From Monosporascus cannonballus (taxonomy: Eukaryota > Ascomycota > Sordariomycetes > Xylariales): a stretch of 64,000 nucleotides of DNA. This document shows, in pieces, positions 48,216-60,321 of this stretch (positions within the stretch are counted from its first letter, which is position 1; each line of letters starts with the position of its first letter). The notes beneath the pieces were generated by a model. It did no database searches, was not told where the DNA came from, and saw only the letters and a program-made list of their open reading frames with translations. The position numbers and the translations under genes were made by a program. The DNA lies in assembly GCA_004154925.1 (NCBI GenBank), contig QJNS01000246.1, forward strand, positions 1 to 64,000, written 5' to 3'.

Positions 48216-50894
48216 TTATATTTTAAGATTTAACCTTTAAAATCTTTATTTTTTGTAACAATAATTATTATAATAAAAGCTATATAACCATATGTTTGTA
48301 AATGTGCTTAGTAAGATTTTGATTAAGTATTATTATGTTATCTTTATAGGCCAAGTCAATATAATAAACTTTATATAGGCTTTATTTAAAAAATACGTAT
48401 TTGGGAATACGGTCAAATAAGTACACTACCGTTTCAAAAATATATACGATCAAAAATAAAGATAATTTAACGCCACTTTATATCGCAATTATTTTTTCCT
48501 TAATTATATCCCTTAAATATTTTGCACTCCCGTTTTAAACCTAGATATATAATGTTAAAAGTTCAAATTTAATATTAAAAAGAAATAATTAAAATATATG
48601 TTTAAATTCTTAATTTTTAAAAGTTTTGTTATCGTATTCGAGTACCTATAGAAATATATTATCCTGGTTTTTTAAAATTCTTAGAAAATATTAAAACGTT
48701 ATAATTAATATGTCTTATTTTGGGTGTTTAAAATAAATATTCCAAATAAAATCTAAATATCAAGCGGTTATAAATATAACGTATTATTATTTTTTAGAAA
48801 TTTTTTCGAAATTCATGAAATCGATAACGATTTTTTTTATTTTAATCGGGAAAAACTTTTTTAGACGTACGGCGTATTTGCTTTTTGGCTTTCGCCTGGC
48901 CATATATTTAGCATTCGATTATTATAGGGCCTTTTAGGCGGATTTCTTTCGTATAGGATTATAATTATACGATTATTTCGAGTCCTAAATATCTTAATTT
49001 TAAATGCTATATAATGCCGTTATTAATTTGTAATAATTTTGCTATTTATGAATTAATGTTTCGTTTATAAATTACTAAAGTTATATATATAATTATTACG
49101 TTAATATTTTCGATAATAAATTAATTAAATATATTTATTAACGTCATAATTATTTAATTATATTTATTTCGCATAAAATTATTAATTTTTAGATTATCTT
49201 ATTAATAACGTTTTTTCCGAAGCTGCCGAAAAGATACCAGATTATATACAAAGTTTTCGTAATATGTTACGTTATATAAACGTAACGTTTTCGTATCGTC
49301 ACGGTTTTAAAATATTATATTAAGCTTTTTATACCCTTTAATTAAAACAAAACTATTATTTACGTATATTTTGTTATTTTGTACGGTTAATCTGAAATAT
49401 CAAAATCTGTTAATAAAGTTAAAAATATATATCGTTAACCCGAAGTCTAAAATGGATAAATTTCTTAAGAGATAAAACAAAATACTTATAAAGCTACGGT
49501 AATTAATAATCAAAAAATACGTCAAAATTCGTTTTACTCCTTTTAGGAATTAATTTATTTATTAAGATATTTTGTCCAAAATTATCGATAAATAATTAAT
49601 TTTTGTCTTTAAAAATTAATCGGTAATAATTCGATCTTAAACGTAAGCCTTTACCTTATCGTTAAAACGGACATTTATGGGAGCTTTATAAAGGAATGCA
49701 TAAAAACATTAGAATAAAATATAATAAACGTTTAAAGAGGCCTGATAACGAATACCTTGCGTATCCGATTTTTATCGCTTTCGTTTGTTAACGTTTTGGT
49801 TTATATAAAAGCCTTTACGATTACTTTATTTCGCCTTACGCCCGGGGGTTTTTCTTTTTAATTAAAAATTAATAAGTTTAGCGTTTTCTTAATCAGGATT
49901 ATTTTAATTAAAAGTATTTGCAAAGGCCGCTTAGAACGTCGAAAACGTTGCTTTAATATTTCGTAATATGAATGTAATATAGGCCATAACTTAATAATCT
50001 AGAAAATTAATTACCGTTTTTTAAAAACTAATCGTACCGTTATTGATCTCGGTCTTTTTAATCATTTAAAAGGTAATAATCCATATCTTAATTATAGAAA
50101 CTAATGCTATATATAAGTCGTTAACTTATTTAATCGTTATTTTCGTTTTTAAAATATTGTATCTTTATTTTAAAACCATAATTTTTTATTATTTTATGAT
50201 TTATTCGTTCAATTTCTCATTAAATTTCGAAATTTGCTTTACCGTTTTGCGATATTTTCGTTAGGAGTTAATTAGAAATCTGCTATCGTATACCTTACTT
50301 AATTCGGCTAATTTGGCATATTATTTCCGTAAGTTCTTTCCAGGAAGGAAATTCGTCTTTTTAATCGCTAAAGATATGAATTCCAGGATTTATTTCGTTT
50401 AATCGTTAACGCTTTTACGATAAGTATCGTATTTTCGATTTTTAAAAATATATGTTGCAAAATCCTAATTATAGGCTTATTTACTTTCGGTCGTTATTTT
50501 AAGAGTATTTATTAGATTTCCTGTAAAATTAATTTTTTCGGTAATGTTTTCGAACGATAAGGATAATAATATTGTGTTAAATTACGCTATATAGTAAATT
50601 CGTCTTTTAGGATAAAAGATTATGTCGGGTTTTATTAGTTTAACAGATTACAGAAATAATTAATCGAGATCGATAAAGTTCCAAATCTCAAATACGCATG
50701 CTTTAAACTGGAATTCGCCCTTAAAACGATCTTAATCTTTAGGTTTTTTATAAATAATTAAGGACGTTGATTATACGGTCGTTATTTTTATTATTAACGT
50801 ATATGGATAATTAATACTAATATATAGCTGATATCGTTTTAAAAGTAGCTAATTAGCAAATATATATGCGAATTAAACGAATAAGATTTTTAAT

Positions 50895-51057
50895 TATCAG
50901 ATATAAGGGATATTAGTTATATTGTTATATTCCGCTAAATTATACCTAATATCGCACGCGTACAACTTTAAGTAGTTTAGCCACGGAACATACATGAGCC
51001 GATCAGTATGGGACCTTTCCGTATATGGGGAGCGCTCCGCACCCCAGCTAGCTGACA
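50895..51057 (-). repeat. 5' LTR of Z
   Basis: TATCAGATAT...GCTGACA on the plus strand. The outer third (51,000-51,057) is nearly free of RIP-type change. Confidence 0.9.
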
Positions 51058-51118
51058 GGACCCCACGGGTCCGTGGGTAAAAGTGCATGGGTGGGTATTC
51101 CCCCGCCCCACTTCCAAC

Positions 51119-51579
51119 AGCACGTCGGAGAGCCTGCTTCAGACAGACTGTTTGAGCTAAGCCCCATATATGAGATTCCTTCCGTTGCTCCACTCTCCAT
51201 ACCACTCCGATATCACGTCAATGTCCCCACGCTTTGACGCTGCAGAAAAGAGTCGTATTTTAGAATTTTAATCCGTGCACATTGGTGTGGAGTTGGCCCA
51301 GAAAGGCGACCCATCCAGATGTCACTTCTCCGATGACACAGTATCAAAGCTTCAAAGCCGCACGCGTTACAGTGCATATCAACTGGCATCGGGTCCCCTT
51401 ATCTGTTACGGGACAGCCCCCTTCCCCACCATCACAGAGACCAGACTTTACAATGGCATCCGTAAACAACCATAGATTGTCTTAGTTGCTCAAATTTATC
51501 AGCAGTCATTCAGGTCCTCTTCCGTCTCTTGACACGTTTACAGTCTCGCTAAGACTATATCGCGCTAGTAGAGAGCGGA
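51119..51579. other. SDR upstream region
   Basis: GC-balanced. Overlapping plus ORFs (51275-51475 and 51282-51485) and a minus ORF that starts at 51205 and runs into T1 have no recognisable domain. A weak TATAT lies about 25 bp before the SDR start. No gene supported. Confidence 0.3.
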
Positions 51580-52805
51580 ATGTCTACGAAAGGCACCATT
51601 CTCTTGACAGGCGCTAACGGTGGCCTCGGTGTCGCAGTGGTGCGCAAGATTGTGTCTCGGCCAGAGCTGGCTGCTTACCACGGCCTATACGCCGTTCGTG
51701 ACGCATCATCATCCCTAAGACTGCGATCTGCCCTCAGAGACGCTGCCGTCGGGCCTCACTCCCACGATATCGTACCACTAGAACTGACTAGCCTGGCCGC
51801 CGTGCGCGACGTAGCCACCACCATCAACGTCCGTGTTGCAGCTGGCGAGATCCCGCCTATCCGGGTTCTCATTCTGAACGCGGCGTACCTTGAGTTCGAG
51901 GAACAGACCTGGACCGACGAAGGTTTCGACATCAGCTTTGCAGCATCCTACTTGGGCCACTGGCTTTTAACGTTGATGTTGCTGCGGAGTATGGACCGGG
52001 ATGTTGGGCGGATTCTCGTCATTGGGAGTTCTGCCCATGAGTGAGTAATTTCCAAGGGAAGAAGCGTCCTTCGGGCCTTACTACCAAGAAGCGATTTGAT
52101 ATAAGATTTAAGGGATACTGATACAGATGGTCTCACCTAGTACACAAGACACGCGTAACAATGCGGGTGCACAATATATCGAGAAAAAATGGCAGACCAT
52201 ATTCCATGATAGCACCGAGCCTATCGCCAAGGGTACATGGAGTTCAACCAAAGAAGATCCCTCATTTCGCGGCGGCTACCGACGATATGGTGCAGCTAAG
52301 CTGTGCCAAGTAATGATGATGTGCGTTCTCCCATGTCTTTCTCCTCAGTGCCACGCCGCCCTGAAGCAAACTATAAAATCTTACCTATCATTACTGTAGA
52401 CCAGAACTCCAGCGCCGGCTTGACGCGGATCCCTTACTAAAGGATATTTCCGTACTCGGCATCGACCCTGGCTCGACCCCTACTTACCTCGTCCGCCGAG
52501 GTGACTGGAGGATCGTTGGGCTCTGGACGTTGATCATGCCCTGGCTGGTGGTGATACTCACGTGGCTCTGGCCGAACGGGACCAACCGTACGCTCACAAA
52601 GTCCTCAGCGGACATCGTAGCGGCCGCGTTTGACTCGAATCCAACCCTGGGCGAGCGGCCAAAAGGGCCGTATCCGAATGGGGAGGAGCGGAGGGAGATG
52701 GCTGCCGAGGCAAGGGATGCTAGGAAGCGGGAGATCTTGTGGAAAGACACCGCGAAGTATACCCAGTTGGACCAGAAGGACACCATTCTCGCCAACTGGG
52801 CGTAG
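51580..52805 (+). CDS. Short-chain dehydrogenase/reductase (SDR)
   Basis: Three exons: 51580-52040, 52141-52320 and 52400-52805, giving 348 residues with no lesion. Intron 1 (GTGAGT...CCTAG) must be removed to avoid the stop right after SSAHE and gives SSAHD-TQDTRNN. Intron 2 (GTGCGT...CTGTAG) joins QVMM to IPELQRRLD. The N-terminus has the Rossmann motif TGANGGLG (residues 10-17), a structural LNAA (99-102) in place of NNAG, catalytic Ser (150/151, VIGSS) and YGAAK (Tyr203, Lys207). A hydrophobic segment near the C-terminus (WTLIMPWLVVILTWLW) may be a membrane or hydrophobic substrate-side helix. SDRs reduce or oxidise carbonyl/hydroxyl groups with NAD(P)H; the substrate is unknown. It lies about 0.46 kb from the T1 edge. 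Confidence 0.9.
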
Positions 52806-53935
52806 TAATTAGGGGTTGCCTGTTGCTTCATATCTTTGGGGGGTAGGGGGCGGGGGGCGCTGTTCAGGCAGAGCAGTCAGGATGGGGCCCGAAGTCATGT
52901 TCGTATCAAGTTTTATCCATTCATCAAAACGACAAACCTCGCAATAGTCGCTTCAATTCAGATATAAGAGGAAGCCCGAACCATTAGTATACCGAACACG
53001 TCGGGTCACGCGGTCCCTTCGCTAAGTCAACTATCTTCGAATACGATATAGTGACTCTGACTCATTGGCGAGAAAGAGTATTTAGGAGTCATCGCGGCTC
53101 ATTAAAAGGGGTATACGTCCATGCCCAAGGCGGAAGTGAAGTGTTCTGTAGGGACTAACAGCTGTGCCAGTGAAAATTACGTGTGAGCAACATCGCTGGA
53201 GAAATATGTTTTGGGTAAGCGGGCTCTTCATACGAGTAAGAAGGTCGACAATATGCGAGGCTCTTGGTGCGACATTGGCACAAATTCACCTCACTGCTGC
53301 TGAGGATATCCGAAAGCCAACAAGCTGCGTGACATCGCGCAGCATTGCAACTGTTGCAGGTTCCATAAACAGAAGCTAGCCCCCCACGACTTTAATGCAT
53401 TTGGGCCAAGACAAGGGCGGATGCCGAAATAGACGCATTTGACGGAGTGTCGTTGGCAAGCCCATACGCACAATGCAAGGGTAGCAGCTGTTGGTGCCGT
53501 AATTGTCACCCGGCTACCTAGCGCCGAATCTTACGGCCTGAGCACCCGCCGCGGCTTTCCGGTATATGTACGGCTGTGGGCACCCTGTTGATTGCTACCA
53601 AGATCATATACATCGAGGGATTCCGAAGTACGTTGCAGGAATCACATGCAGGTAAGCTGGAATGGCAAGTCATGGCAGGGTTGTATAAGCAGCTGTCGCC
53701 CAACGCAACCAACTTGCAGCCGCGATCATCGCACTTTCAGGATGTCTTACGAGCCACCCACCTGCGATACTGCTTTCCCGATAAAGGCTGTAAATCATGT
53801 TGTTTCGCATCAGCTTCTAAGTTCTTCACACTCCACTGACAAATTTTCCTACTTGTCTCTACACTTAGCCGTCCTCATCCACGCCAAATATTATTTCACA
53901 TCCACAGATTTCAAAACTTAGAACGATAACAAACC
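52806..53935. other. GC-balanced stretch downstream of the SDR
   Basis: Just after the SDR stop is a G-rich tract (runs of 6, 5 and 6 G at 52838-52857) that could fold as a quadruplex or mark the 3' end. Further on, overlapping ORFs on both strands (53164-53379 plus, 53291-53509 minus, 53518-53712 minus, 53576-53839 plus) contradict each other in frame, and none has a recognisable domain. Confidence 0.3.
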
Positions 53936-54487
53936 ATGTCGGTTCCACCGGTAGCAGATCTCTGCCAGTTCCCGGCGCTACCCCCTCCGAATGGGGTGAC
54001 GCCTAACTTCACCGACCCGTCTCCGAATCTCGAGCCCACCTTGATCGGCATTACCGGCGTAATGACGGCAGCAGGGGCCCTGTTCGTTGCCGGCAGGGTA
54101 TATGGTAACTGGCGGCGATTACACATATCTGACTGTATGTTAGTCCGGATGTAATGTTCAAGTTTTTGAGACTGGCAAACTGATTAATGGTTCGTAGACT
54201 GCGCAATCGCCGCCCTGGTATTTGATGGTGCCTAGTCCGCTATCATTCTAGCGAGTATGCCCGAGTTGCCATTCCGAGTTGAGCGCGAGGCGGGTTGTTG
54301 GCATGAGGTACAGTGCACAAATATATGCGTCACCAATGGGATACTCCAGCATGTTGGTTTAACGGGCATTACATGAAGGTTATCAGGTCACCCAGCGAGA
54401 GGCGGCTGTATGGATATAAAGGGGCTTCACTTCACAGCTTTGAGCTAACATAGTCATATCAATGCAGTTGAACTTTGTCGTTCAGCT
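53936..54487 (+). pseudogene. Rhodopsin-like fungal membrane protein fragment
   Basis: An N-terminal exon (53936-54134) reads as a short extracellular start rich in Pro (NGVTPNFTDPSPN) and a first membrane helix (LIGITGVMTAAGALFVAGRV) ending YGNWRRLHISD. A 63-bp intron (54135-54197, GTATGT...CGTAG) leads to YCAIAALVFDGA, the start of a second helix, then TAG at 54233-54235. The continuing frame stops again and is cut by the hAT-like element T2 at 54488. The pattern (PNF.NP, helix, RLY...DDY-like turn, helix) fits the fungal rhodopsin/PTH11-related integral membrane family. Only about the first quarter is present. Assignment is from pattern, not from a search. Confidence 0.5.
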
Positions 54488-54528
54488 TAGGGTGAGGGAG
54501 GACCCACCGAAAATTACCCACGGCCCAC

Positions 54529-54607
54529 GGGTACCCGCGGGTAATGCCAAGGACCCATGGGTGACCCATGGGTCCTTGGCGCAAGTCAGAATTACCCGCG
54601 GGTACCC
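54529..54607. repeat. Nested subterminal palindrome of T2
   Basis: An inner 17-bp inverted repeat (GCCAAGGACCCATGGGT and its complement, one-base spacer, 54546-54580) lies within an outer perfect 17-bp inverted repeat (GGGTACCCGCGGGTAAT at 54529-54545, complement at 54591-54607). Related ACCCATGGGT/GGGTACCC motifs occur at both ends of T1. Confidence 0.95.
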
Positions 54608-54823
54608 AATAGGTAATGCCAAAAACCTATTAGATATCTACGACTATCTATTAACAAAATACGTAAATTCCAAATTTATTTTTAAAAAAATAAGGAAATA
54701 ATTTGAAATAATTATTATATATAATAAACCAAATCCATTAAAACCAGTTATTCCTATAAGTTTAACCTAACGAAAAAAAAGGGAAAATTATTTACGTTAC
54801 GGCCAGCAATCCCATGCCATAAC

Positions 54824-54986
54824 TGTCAGGTATAGGGGATATCAGTTGTTGTTGTATTCAGCTAATTGCGTGCGCTCTCGCAACGCGTACAACTTTAGTG
54901 TAGCCTAGGAACGGAGTATATATACTCCGTTCAGAAGGTGACCTTTCCGTATTTGGTGTGCTATAGCACACCTTGGCTAGTTGATA
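54824..54986 (-). repeat. 3' LTR of W with two perfect palindromes
   Basis: TGTCAGGTATAGGGG...TTGATA on the plus strand. Contains the 22-bp palindrome AACGGAGTATATATACTCCG+TT (54910-54931) and the 18-bp palindrome GGTGTGCTATAGCACACC (54955-54972). Both are recognisable, with changes, in the other LTR. Confidence 0.9.
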
Positions 54987-57900
54987 TACCCCCTTAACGC
55001 TTTGAAATATTTAGGGCGTTAATTATTATTTTTTATCATTTTTTAAAGTTACAGCTGTTTATTTTACTTGTTTTCTAGCGATTAAGTCCTTCCGATCAGC
55101 TAGTTCCGTTTTTGAAATTATCTGTAAAATGTTTTTCCGTTATTTAAGAGCTTTCGTAATATTTATTAATCTTAGTTGTTTTGTAAAGTGTTTAAAGATT
55201 TTTTTTAGGAAGGCTTTTTTTAATTTATTTATTAATGAATTATCCGTAAGTATATAATTTATTTTGAGTAGGGTTTTCTTTTGCTACTTTTCGGAATTAA
55301 TAATTATATATATTAATATATCGTAATTTCGTTATAAAAAGGACAATATCCGCGTTAATAAGCTATATTGTTTGCAAATTATCGTATTATATATTTAATA
55401 ATCCCGTTTTTAGACTAATATTTAATTTAGTAATTAATTAAAAAATAAAAAGTGCTTTTTGGAAATTTATATAAAAAATAATAATTTTATTTCGGTTATA
55501 TAAATAATTATTATATGTTATTTGTTTATTTTTTATTTAGTTACTTTTCCAAATAGTTTTATAATATATATTTAGAAACTTTTTCGGTTAATAATATTGT
55601 TCGTAAAAAAAAGGTTATTTAATATATTTATCGAATTTTCGTCGCCGAATTACCAAATTTATCTTTTAGTTTTAATTAAGCATAATATAATTTAATTAAC
55701 GGTTTTATGATTAGCGGTATTAGGATTTAAGTTAAATCGAGTTAAAGAGGATACGGCAAAAAATATATCGGGTTAGGTATTAATTATTACGGATAAAATC
55801 GAACTTATTTTTTCTAATATTTTTAATTAAATTTGGATTAGTTGAATTAAGATTGCGCAATGATTTTACTGTATTAATAACGTATTTGGAAAATTATTTA
55901 AACGTTTTTAGAGATAAAGTTAATTAATTTATTTATAAAATTAAATTAAAATAACTTGATTTTCCGGTTAAATTTTTTTAATTATTTCGATGCCGAAAAA
56001 CCATTAAAAACTTTTATTTTTTAAAACGGTATACCATTTTTTAATTTGTTAAATCGTTTAATTAATTAAATATTCGTTTTTTTTGCGGTACGTAACGATA
56101 ATATTATTAACTTAAAAAAATACCTTTTAACGAAAAAAATAATAAGGCTTATAAAAACGGGGTTAAATACTAAATCCTTTAATATATTAATAAAGTATTT
56201 TTATTACAATAATAATAATGTTTTTAAACCATATAAAACCTTTCTAATCCGTAAGGTTTTATTATAATATAAATACCTAAAGGCGTTCTTATATATACGT
56301 TATAAGAGAAATTCGCGTACACGAAAATGTTAATAATATTATATTATTTAAGTTTTAAGTTATATTGGATTACGATGGCAATTAACGTTTAAAAAGATTT
56401 TCCGGTAAACGTAAATATATATATATTGCAATATGTATTTTTTTAATTATTAATTATATACGTATTATAAATCGTACTTTATATTTTTGTAATTAACCAT
56501 TTTTATCGAATTTATAAATATATATTTATATATATCTTAGGACCTGTTTTTTGTAACAAAAAATTAATTAATAAATTTCTAGGATTACATATTTTTATAA
56601 TTTTAAAAGTAAGGTTTTTCGGCTTTTAAAAGTCTTTGCCTTAATAAATATATATTTAGCTTTTTATGGCCTTACGGCGGTAAAGGTAAATTACTCCTAT
56701 ATATCCGGTTTTGCGATTTGGGTATCTTTTCGTATATTAATAAATTAAAACTTTTTCGATTAAGGCGGCGCGTATTTCGGGTAATTAATTTCTTTAAATT
56801 TCCGTAATTTATCGGCCGATTATCGAAAATCCTTACAAAATAAGCTAATTATCTTATATTAAAAACGGGTTTTTTTATTTTGTAATCGTTTTACATAATG
56901 CTATTTCGGTGCGGAATATATGGAGAATTTACGTTTATAACCCATAAAATGCTTACGTTTTTTACTGTTACTTTAAGTTAAATAATATAATTAAAATTTA
57001 AAGTTATTATTATTTTTTCCGTTAACAAAATAATCGTAATAATTATTAAAGCAAACGTTAAAAACAATTAATTTAAAAAATAAGAATAATTCGAATGTAA
57101 CGGTTATATAAAAGTAATTAATCCTTTGTAAATAAATTTATTTTTATTTATTTTGTACTTTTGTTATTTTAATACTATTTTATTCTAAAATTTCCGGTTT
57201 AACCGGCAATTAAATTATTTCCTTTAGGCTTTTATCTTCTTTTTATATATAAATATTTAGGTAGCCTTTAATTTAAATAAATATAAATATTTATCAAAAA
57301 ATATATATTAATATGTTTTCGTTAATATAAAAAAATCGTTTTTAAAATCCTTAGCATTTCTAGTAAAAATAACAATTTTGTTAAATTATACGTTTTAAAT
57401 AACGATAATTTTATTCGCTAAAAGGTTTTAAATTTCGTAAATATTTGTTGATCGGTAACCGACGAAATAACCGATTTAAGTTTTTGAATTTAGTTTTTAA
57501 AATGTTTATTTTTTTATAATGGTTTTCGTTATAACATATGCCATATAATTATAGGTTCGTAAATAAATTTATTTTAGTTTGTAATTAAATACCGTAATAT
57601 AGTTTTTATATACCAAATAAATATAATAAACTTTATATGGATTTTATTAAAAAAATCCGTATTTCGAAATACGGTTATATAGATATATTACCGCTTTAAA
57701 AATATATATAATTAGGAATAAAAGTAATTTAACGTTATTTTGCATTACGGTTATTTTTTCCTTAACTATATTCTTTAAACGTTTTATACCCCCGTTTTAA
57801 ATTTAGGTATAAGATGTTAAAAGTTTTAATCTGATATTAAAAAAGGCGATTATAACGTATTTTGAAATAAATAATTTTTTAAGATTTCGTTATCGTATTC

Positions 57901-60158
57901 GATTATTTATGGAAATATTTTGTCTCAGTTTTTAAAAACGTTTAAAAAATATCGGAATATATTAATTAAAATATTTTGTTTTTAATTTTTAAAGTAAATA
58001 TTATAAATATAATTTAAATACCTATCGGTAACAAATATTACGTATTTGTCTTTTTCCGGATTTTCCTCGAAGTCCGTAAAGTCGATAGCTATTTTTTGGT
58101 CTGATTGGAAGGCTTTTTCTTTCAGTATACGACCTATTTGCCTTTTAGCCTTTGTTTTGGCGTAGGTTTAATATTCGACCGTCGTAAGGCCTTTTACTCG
58201 TACCTTTTTTATATAGGACGGAAATTAAGTAATTACTTTAAAACCTAAATAACTTAAATATAAATATTATATGGTTCTATTGCCGGTACGTAATAATTTT
58301 GCAGTCCTTAAATTAACGTTTCGTTTATAGGCCGTAAATGCTACGTTAAATATTATTACGTTAATACTTTCGAAAACCAATTAATTAAATTCATTTCTTA
58401 ACGTAATAATTATGTGATTAGATTTATTTCGAATATAAATATTAATTTCTTTATTATTTTATCAGTATTTTCTTTTCTGGAATTATCGGAATAATGTTAG
58501 GTTATATACGAAATCGTTATAATAAGTTATATTATATAAACGTAATACCTTGATATCGTTAGAATTTCGAAATAACATATTTATTTTTTCGTAATTATTA
58601 ATTAGAACGAAATTATTGCTTACGCATATTTTGTCGTTTTGTATGGTAAGTTTATAATTAAAAAAATCTGTTAATTACGTTAAAAATATGTATTATTAAC
58701 TCTAAGTCCAGGATGAAAAAATTCCATAAGGGATAAAACGAAACGCTTATTGCATCGCGTACGTAATTAATCAAAAAATACGTTAATATCCGTTTTATTC
58801 TTTTTGGAAGTTATTTCGTTTTTTGGGCTGTTAATTTTTCCATACCTTTTGATAATTATTCGATTTTTTCCTATAGGGATTAATTAAAAGTAAGTTATTA
58901 ATAAATTAATTCTATTATTTCGTTATTAAAGCGAAAACGTATTAAAGCCTTATTAAAGAACGTATAAAAACATTAAGGTAATATGTAATAAGGATTTAAA
59001 TAAGCTTTATAACGGGTATCGTAAGTATTTAATTTATTACGTTTTTTTTGCTAACGTTTCGGTCCGAATAAGAACTTTTACGATTACTTCGTTTTTGTCT
59101 TCGTACCGAAATTTTCCTTTGCGGCTAGGGATTAATAAATTTGGTTTTTTCCTAATTAAAATCATTTTGAACAAATAAATTTGTTGAAATTTTATAAAAG
59201 GTTAAAAACGTTATCTTAATATTTCGCGATATTAACGGGGGATGGGTTATAACCCAATAATTTAAAAAGTTAATTATTACTTTTTGGAAAGTAATCGTAC
59301 CGTTATCGATCTTAATTCTTTTTATTATCTGGAAGGTAATATTTTATATTTTAATTATAAGTGCTAATACTATATATAGGTCGTTAATTTATATAATTAT
59401 CGTTTTCGTTTTTAAAATATTATATCGTTATCTTAAAACCATAATTTTTGGTTAATTTACAAATTATTCGTTTATCTTTTTATCAAATTTCGATATTTGT
59501 TTTAATATTTTGCGATATTTTCGTTAAGTATTAATCAGGAACCTATTATCGTATATTTTGTTTAATTCGGCCAGTTTGGCGTATTAATTCTGTACGTTTT
59601 TATTTAAATGGAAATTCGTTTCCCTAATTGCTGAAAATATTAACTTTAAAACCTATTTCGTTAAATCGTTAATATGTTTACGAAAAGTATCGTATTTTCG
59701 ATTTTTGAAAATATATAGCTTAAAGTCCTAATTATAGGCTTATTTGCTTTAAGTCGTTATTTTAAGGGTATCTATTAGGTGTCCCGTAATATTAATTTTT
59801 TCGGTAATTATTTTCAAACGATAAAAACGATAATAAAATATTGGATTGCGTTATATAGCGAATTCGTTTCTTAGGATAGGAGGTTATATCGGGTTTTATT
59901 GATTTAACAGGTTACAGAAATAATTAATCAGGATTGATAAAGTCCCAAATGTTAAGCGCGTACGTTTTAGATTGGAATTCGCCCTTAAAGCGGTCCTAGT
60001 TTTTGAGTCCTTTATAAATAACTAAGGGCGGTAACGGTATGGTCGTTGTCATTAATATTTGAATATATTAACATTTATTATTAATATATAGCCAATATCG
60101 TTTTAACAATAACTAATTAATAAATATATATGCGAATTAAACGAATAAGATTTTTAAT

Positions 60159-60321
60159 GGTTAGATATAGGGAATATTAGTTGTTGTTGTATTTAGCTAA
60201 TTGCGTACGTTTTCGCAACGCGTATAACTTTAGTGTAGCCTAAGAACGGAGTATATATATTCCGTTCCGAAGGTGACCTCTCCATATTCGGTGTGCTATA
60301 GCATATCCTGGCTAGCTGACA
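60159..60321 (-). repeat. 5' LTR of W
   Basis: About 163 bp ending GCTAGCTGACA. The left edge is blurred by one extra G (TGGTTAGATATAGG against TGTCAGGTATAGG), so the start is uncertain by one or two bases. Confidence 0.85.

Larger units (their letters stand above)
45573..51057 (-). mobile_element. Ty1/copia element Z, RIP-degraded, TSD GGACC
   Basis: 5,485 bp with LTRs of 164 bp (45573-45736) and 163 bp (50895-51057) and GGACC at 45568-45572 and 51058-51062. A purine tract next to the left LTR (reverse complement of TATTCCCCCAACGCC) shows minus orientation. A minus ORF at 48030-48215 (GYFVNYRYTNIYEIRNPLIN, then KVIIIRNVLFN) matches the C-terminal end of copia integrase (NIYRIWNP...VIRVRDVIF-type). 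RT and RNase H relics should lie to its left (about 45.9-47.6 kb) and gag to its right. It is inserted about 50 bp from the right end of T1. Inactive. Confidence 0.88.
37036..51110. mobile_element. hAT-like DNA transposon T1 with nested copia Z, TSD CTTCCAAC
   Basis: Flanked by the 8-bp direct repeat CTTCCAAC (37028-37035 and 51111-51118), the duplication length of the hAT superfamily. The ends form an imperfect inverted repeat: left TAGGGTGAGG-AAT, right (reverse complement) TGGGGCGGGGGAAT, differing by transitions and one indel. Both ends carry subterminal GGGTACCCGTGGG/ACCCACGG-type palindromic motifs. Without Z it is about 8.58 kb, long for hAT, so other decayed insertions may be inside. 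No transposase is readable. The only GC-balanced parts are the outermost 50-120 bp at each end. Confidence 0.75.
54824..60321 (-). mobile_element. Ty1/copia element W, RIP-degraded, TSD ATAAC
   Basis: About 5,498 bp with 163-bp LTRs (54824-54986 and about 60159-60321) and ATAAC at 54819-54823 and 60322-60326. Same orientation and family group as Z. Collinear matches include 56655-56720 with Z 47396-47460, and the pair near 58490 with Z 49230. A purine tract beside the left LTR (reverse complement of TACCCCCTTAACG) supports minus orientation. No ORF of useful length survives. It is inserted about 330 bp inside T2. Confidence 0.87.

Noticed and set aside
51000..51205. ABC-transporter-like motif (FFDRDSNG) formed when T1 is removed (minus strand, 51205 joined to 37027 and below)
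   Set aside because: Only about ten residues resemble ABC-B transporters. The flanking reading has stops and no other transporter motif.
10985..54487. Polyketide synthase, NRPS or terpene synthase backbone gene
   Set aside because: No ketosynthase, adenylation or DDxxD-type motif was found in any GC-balanced stretch.
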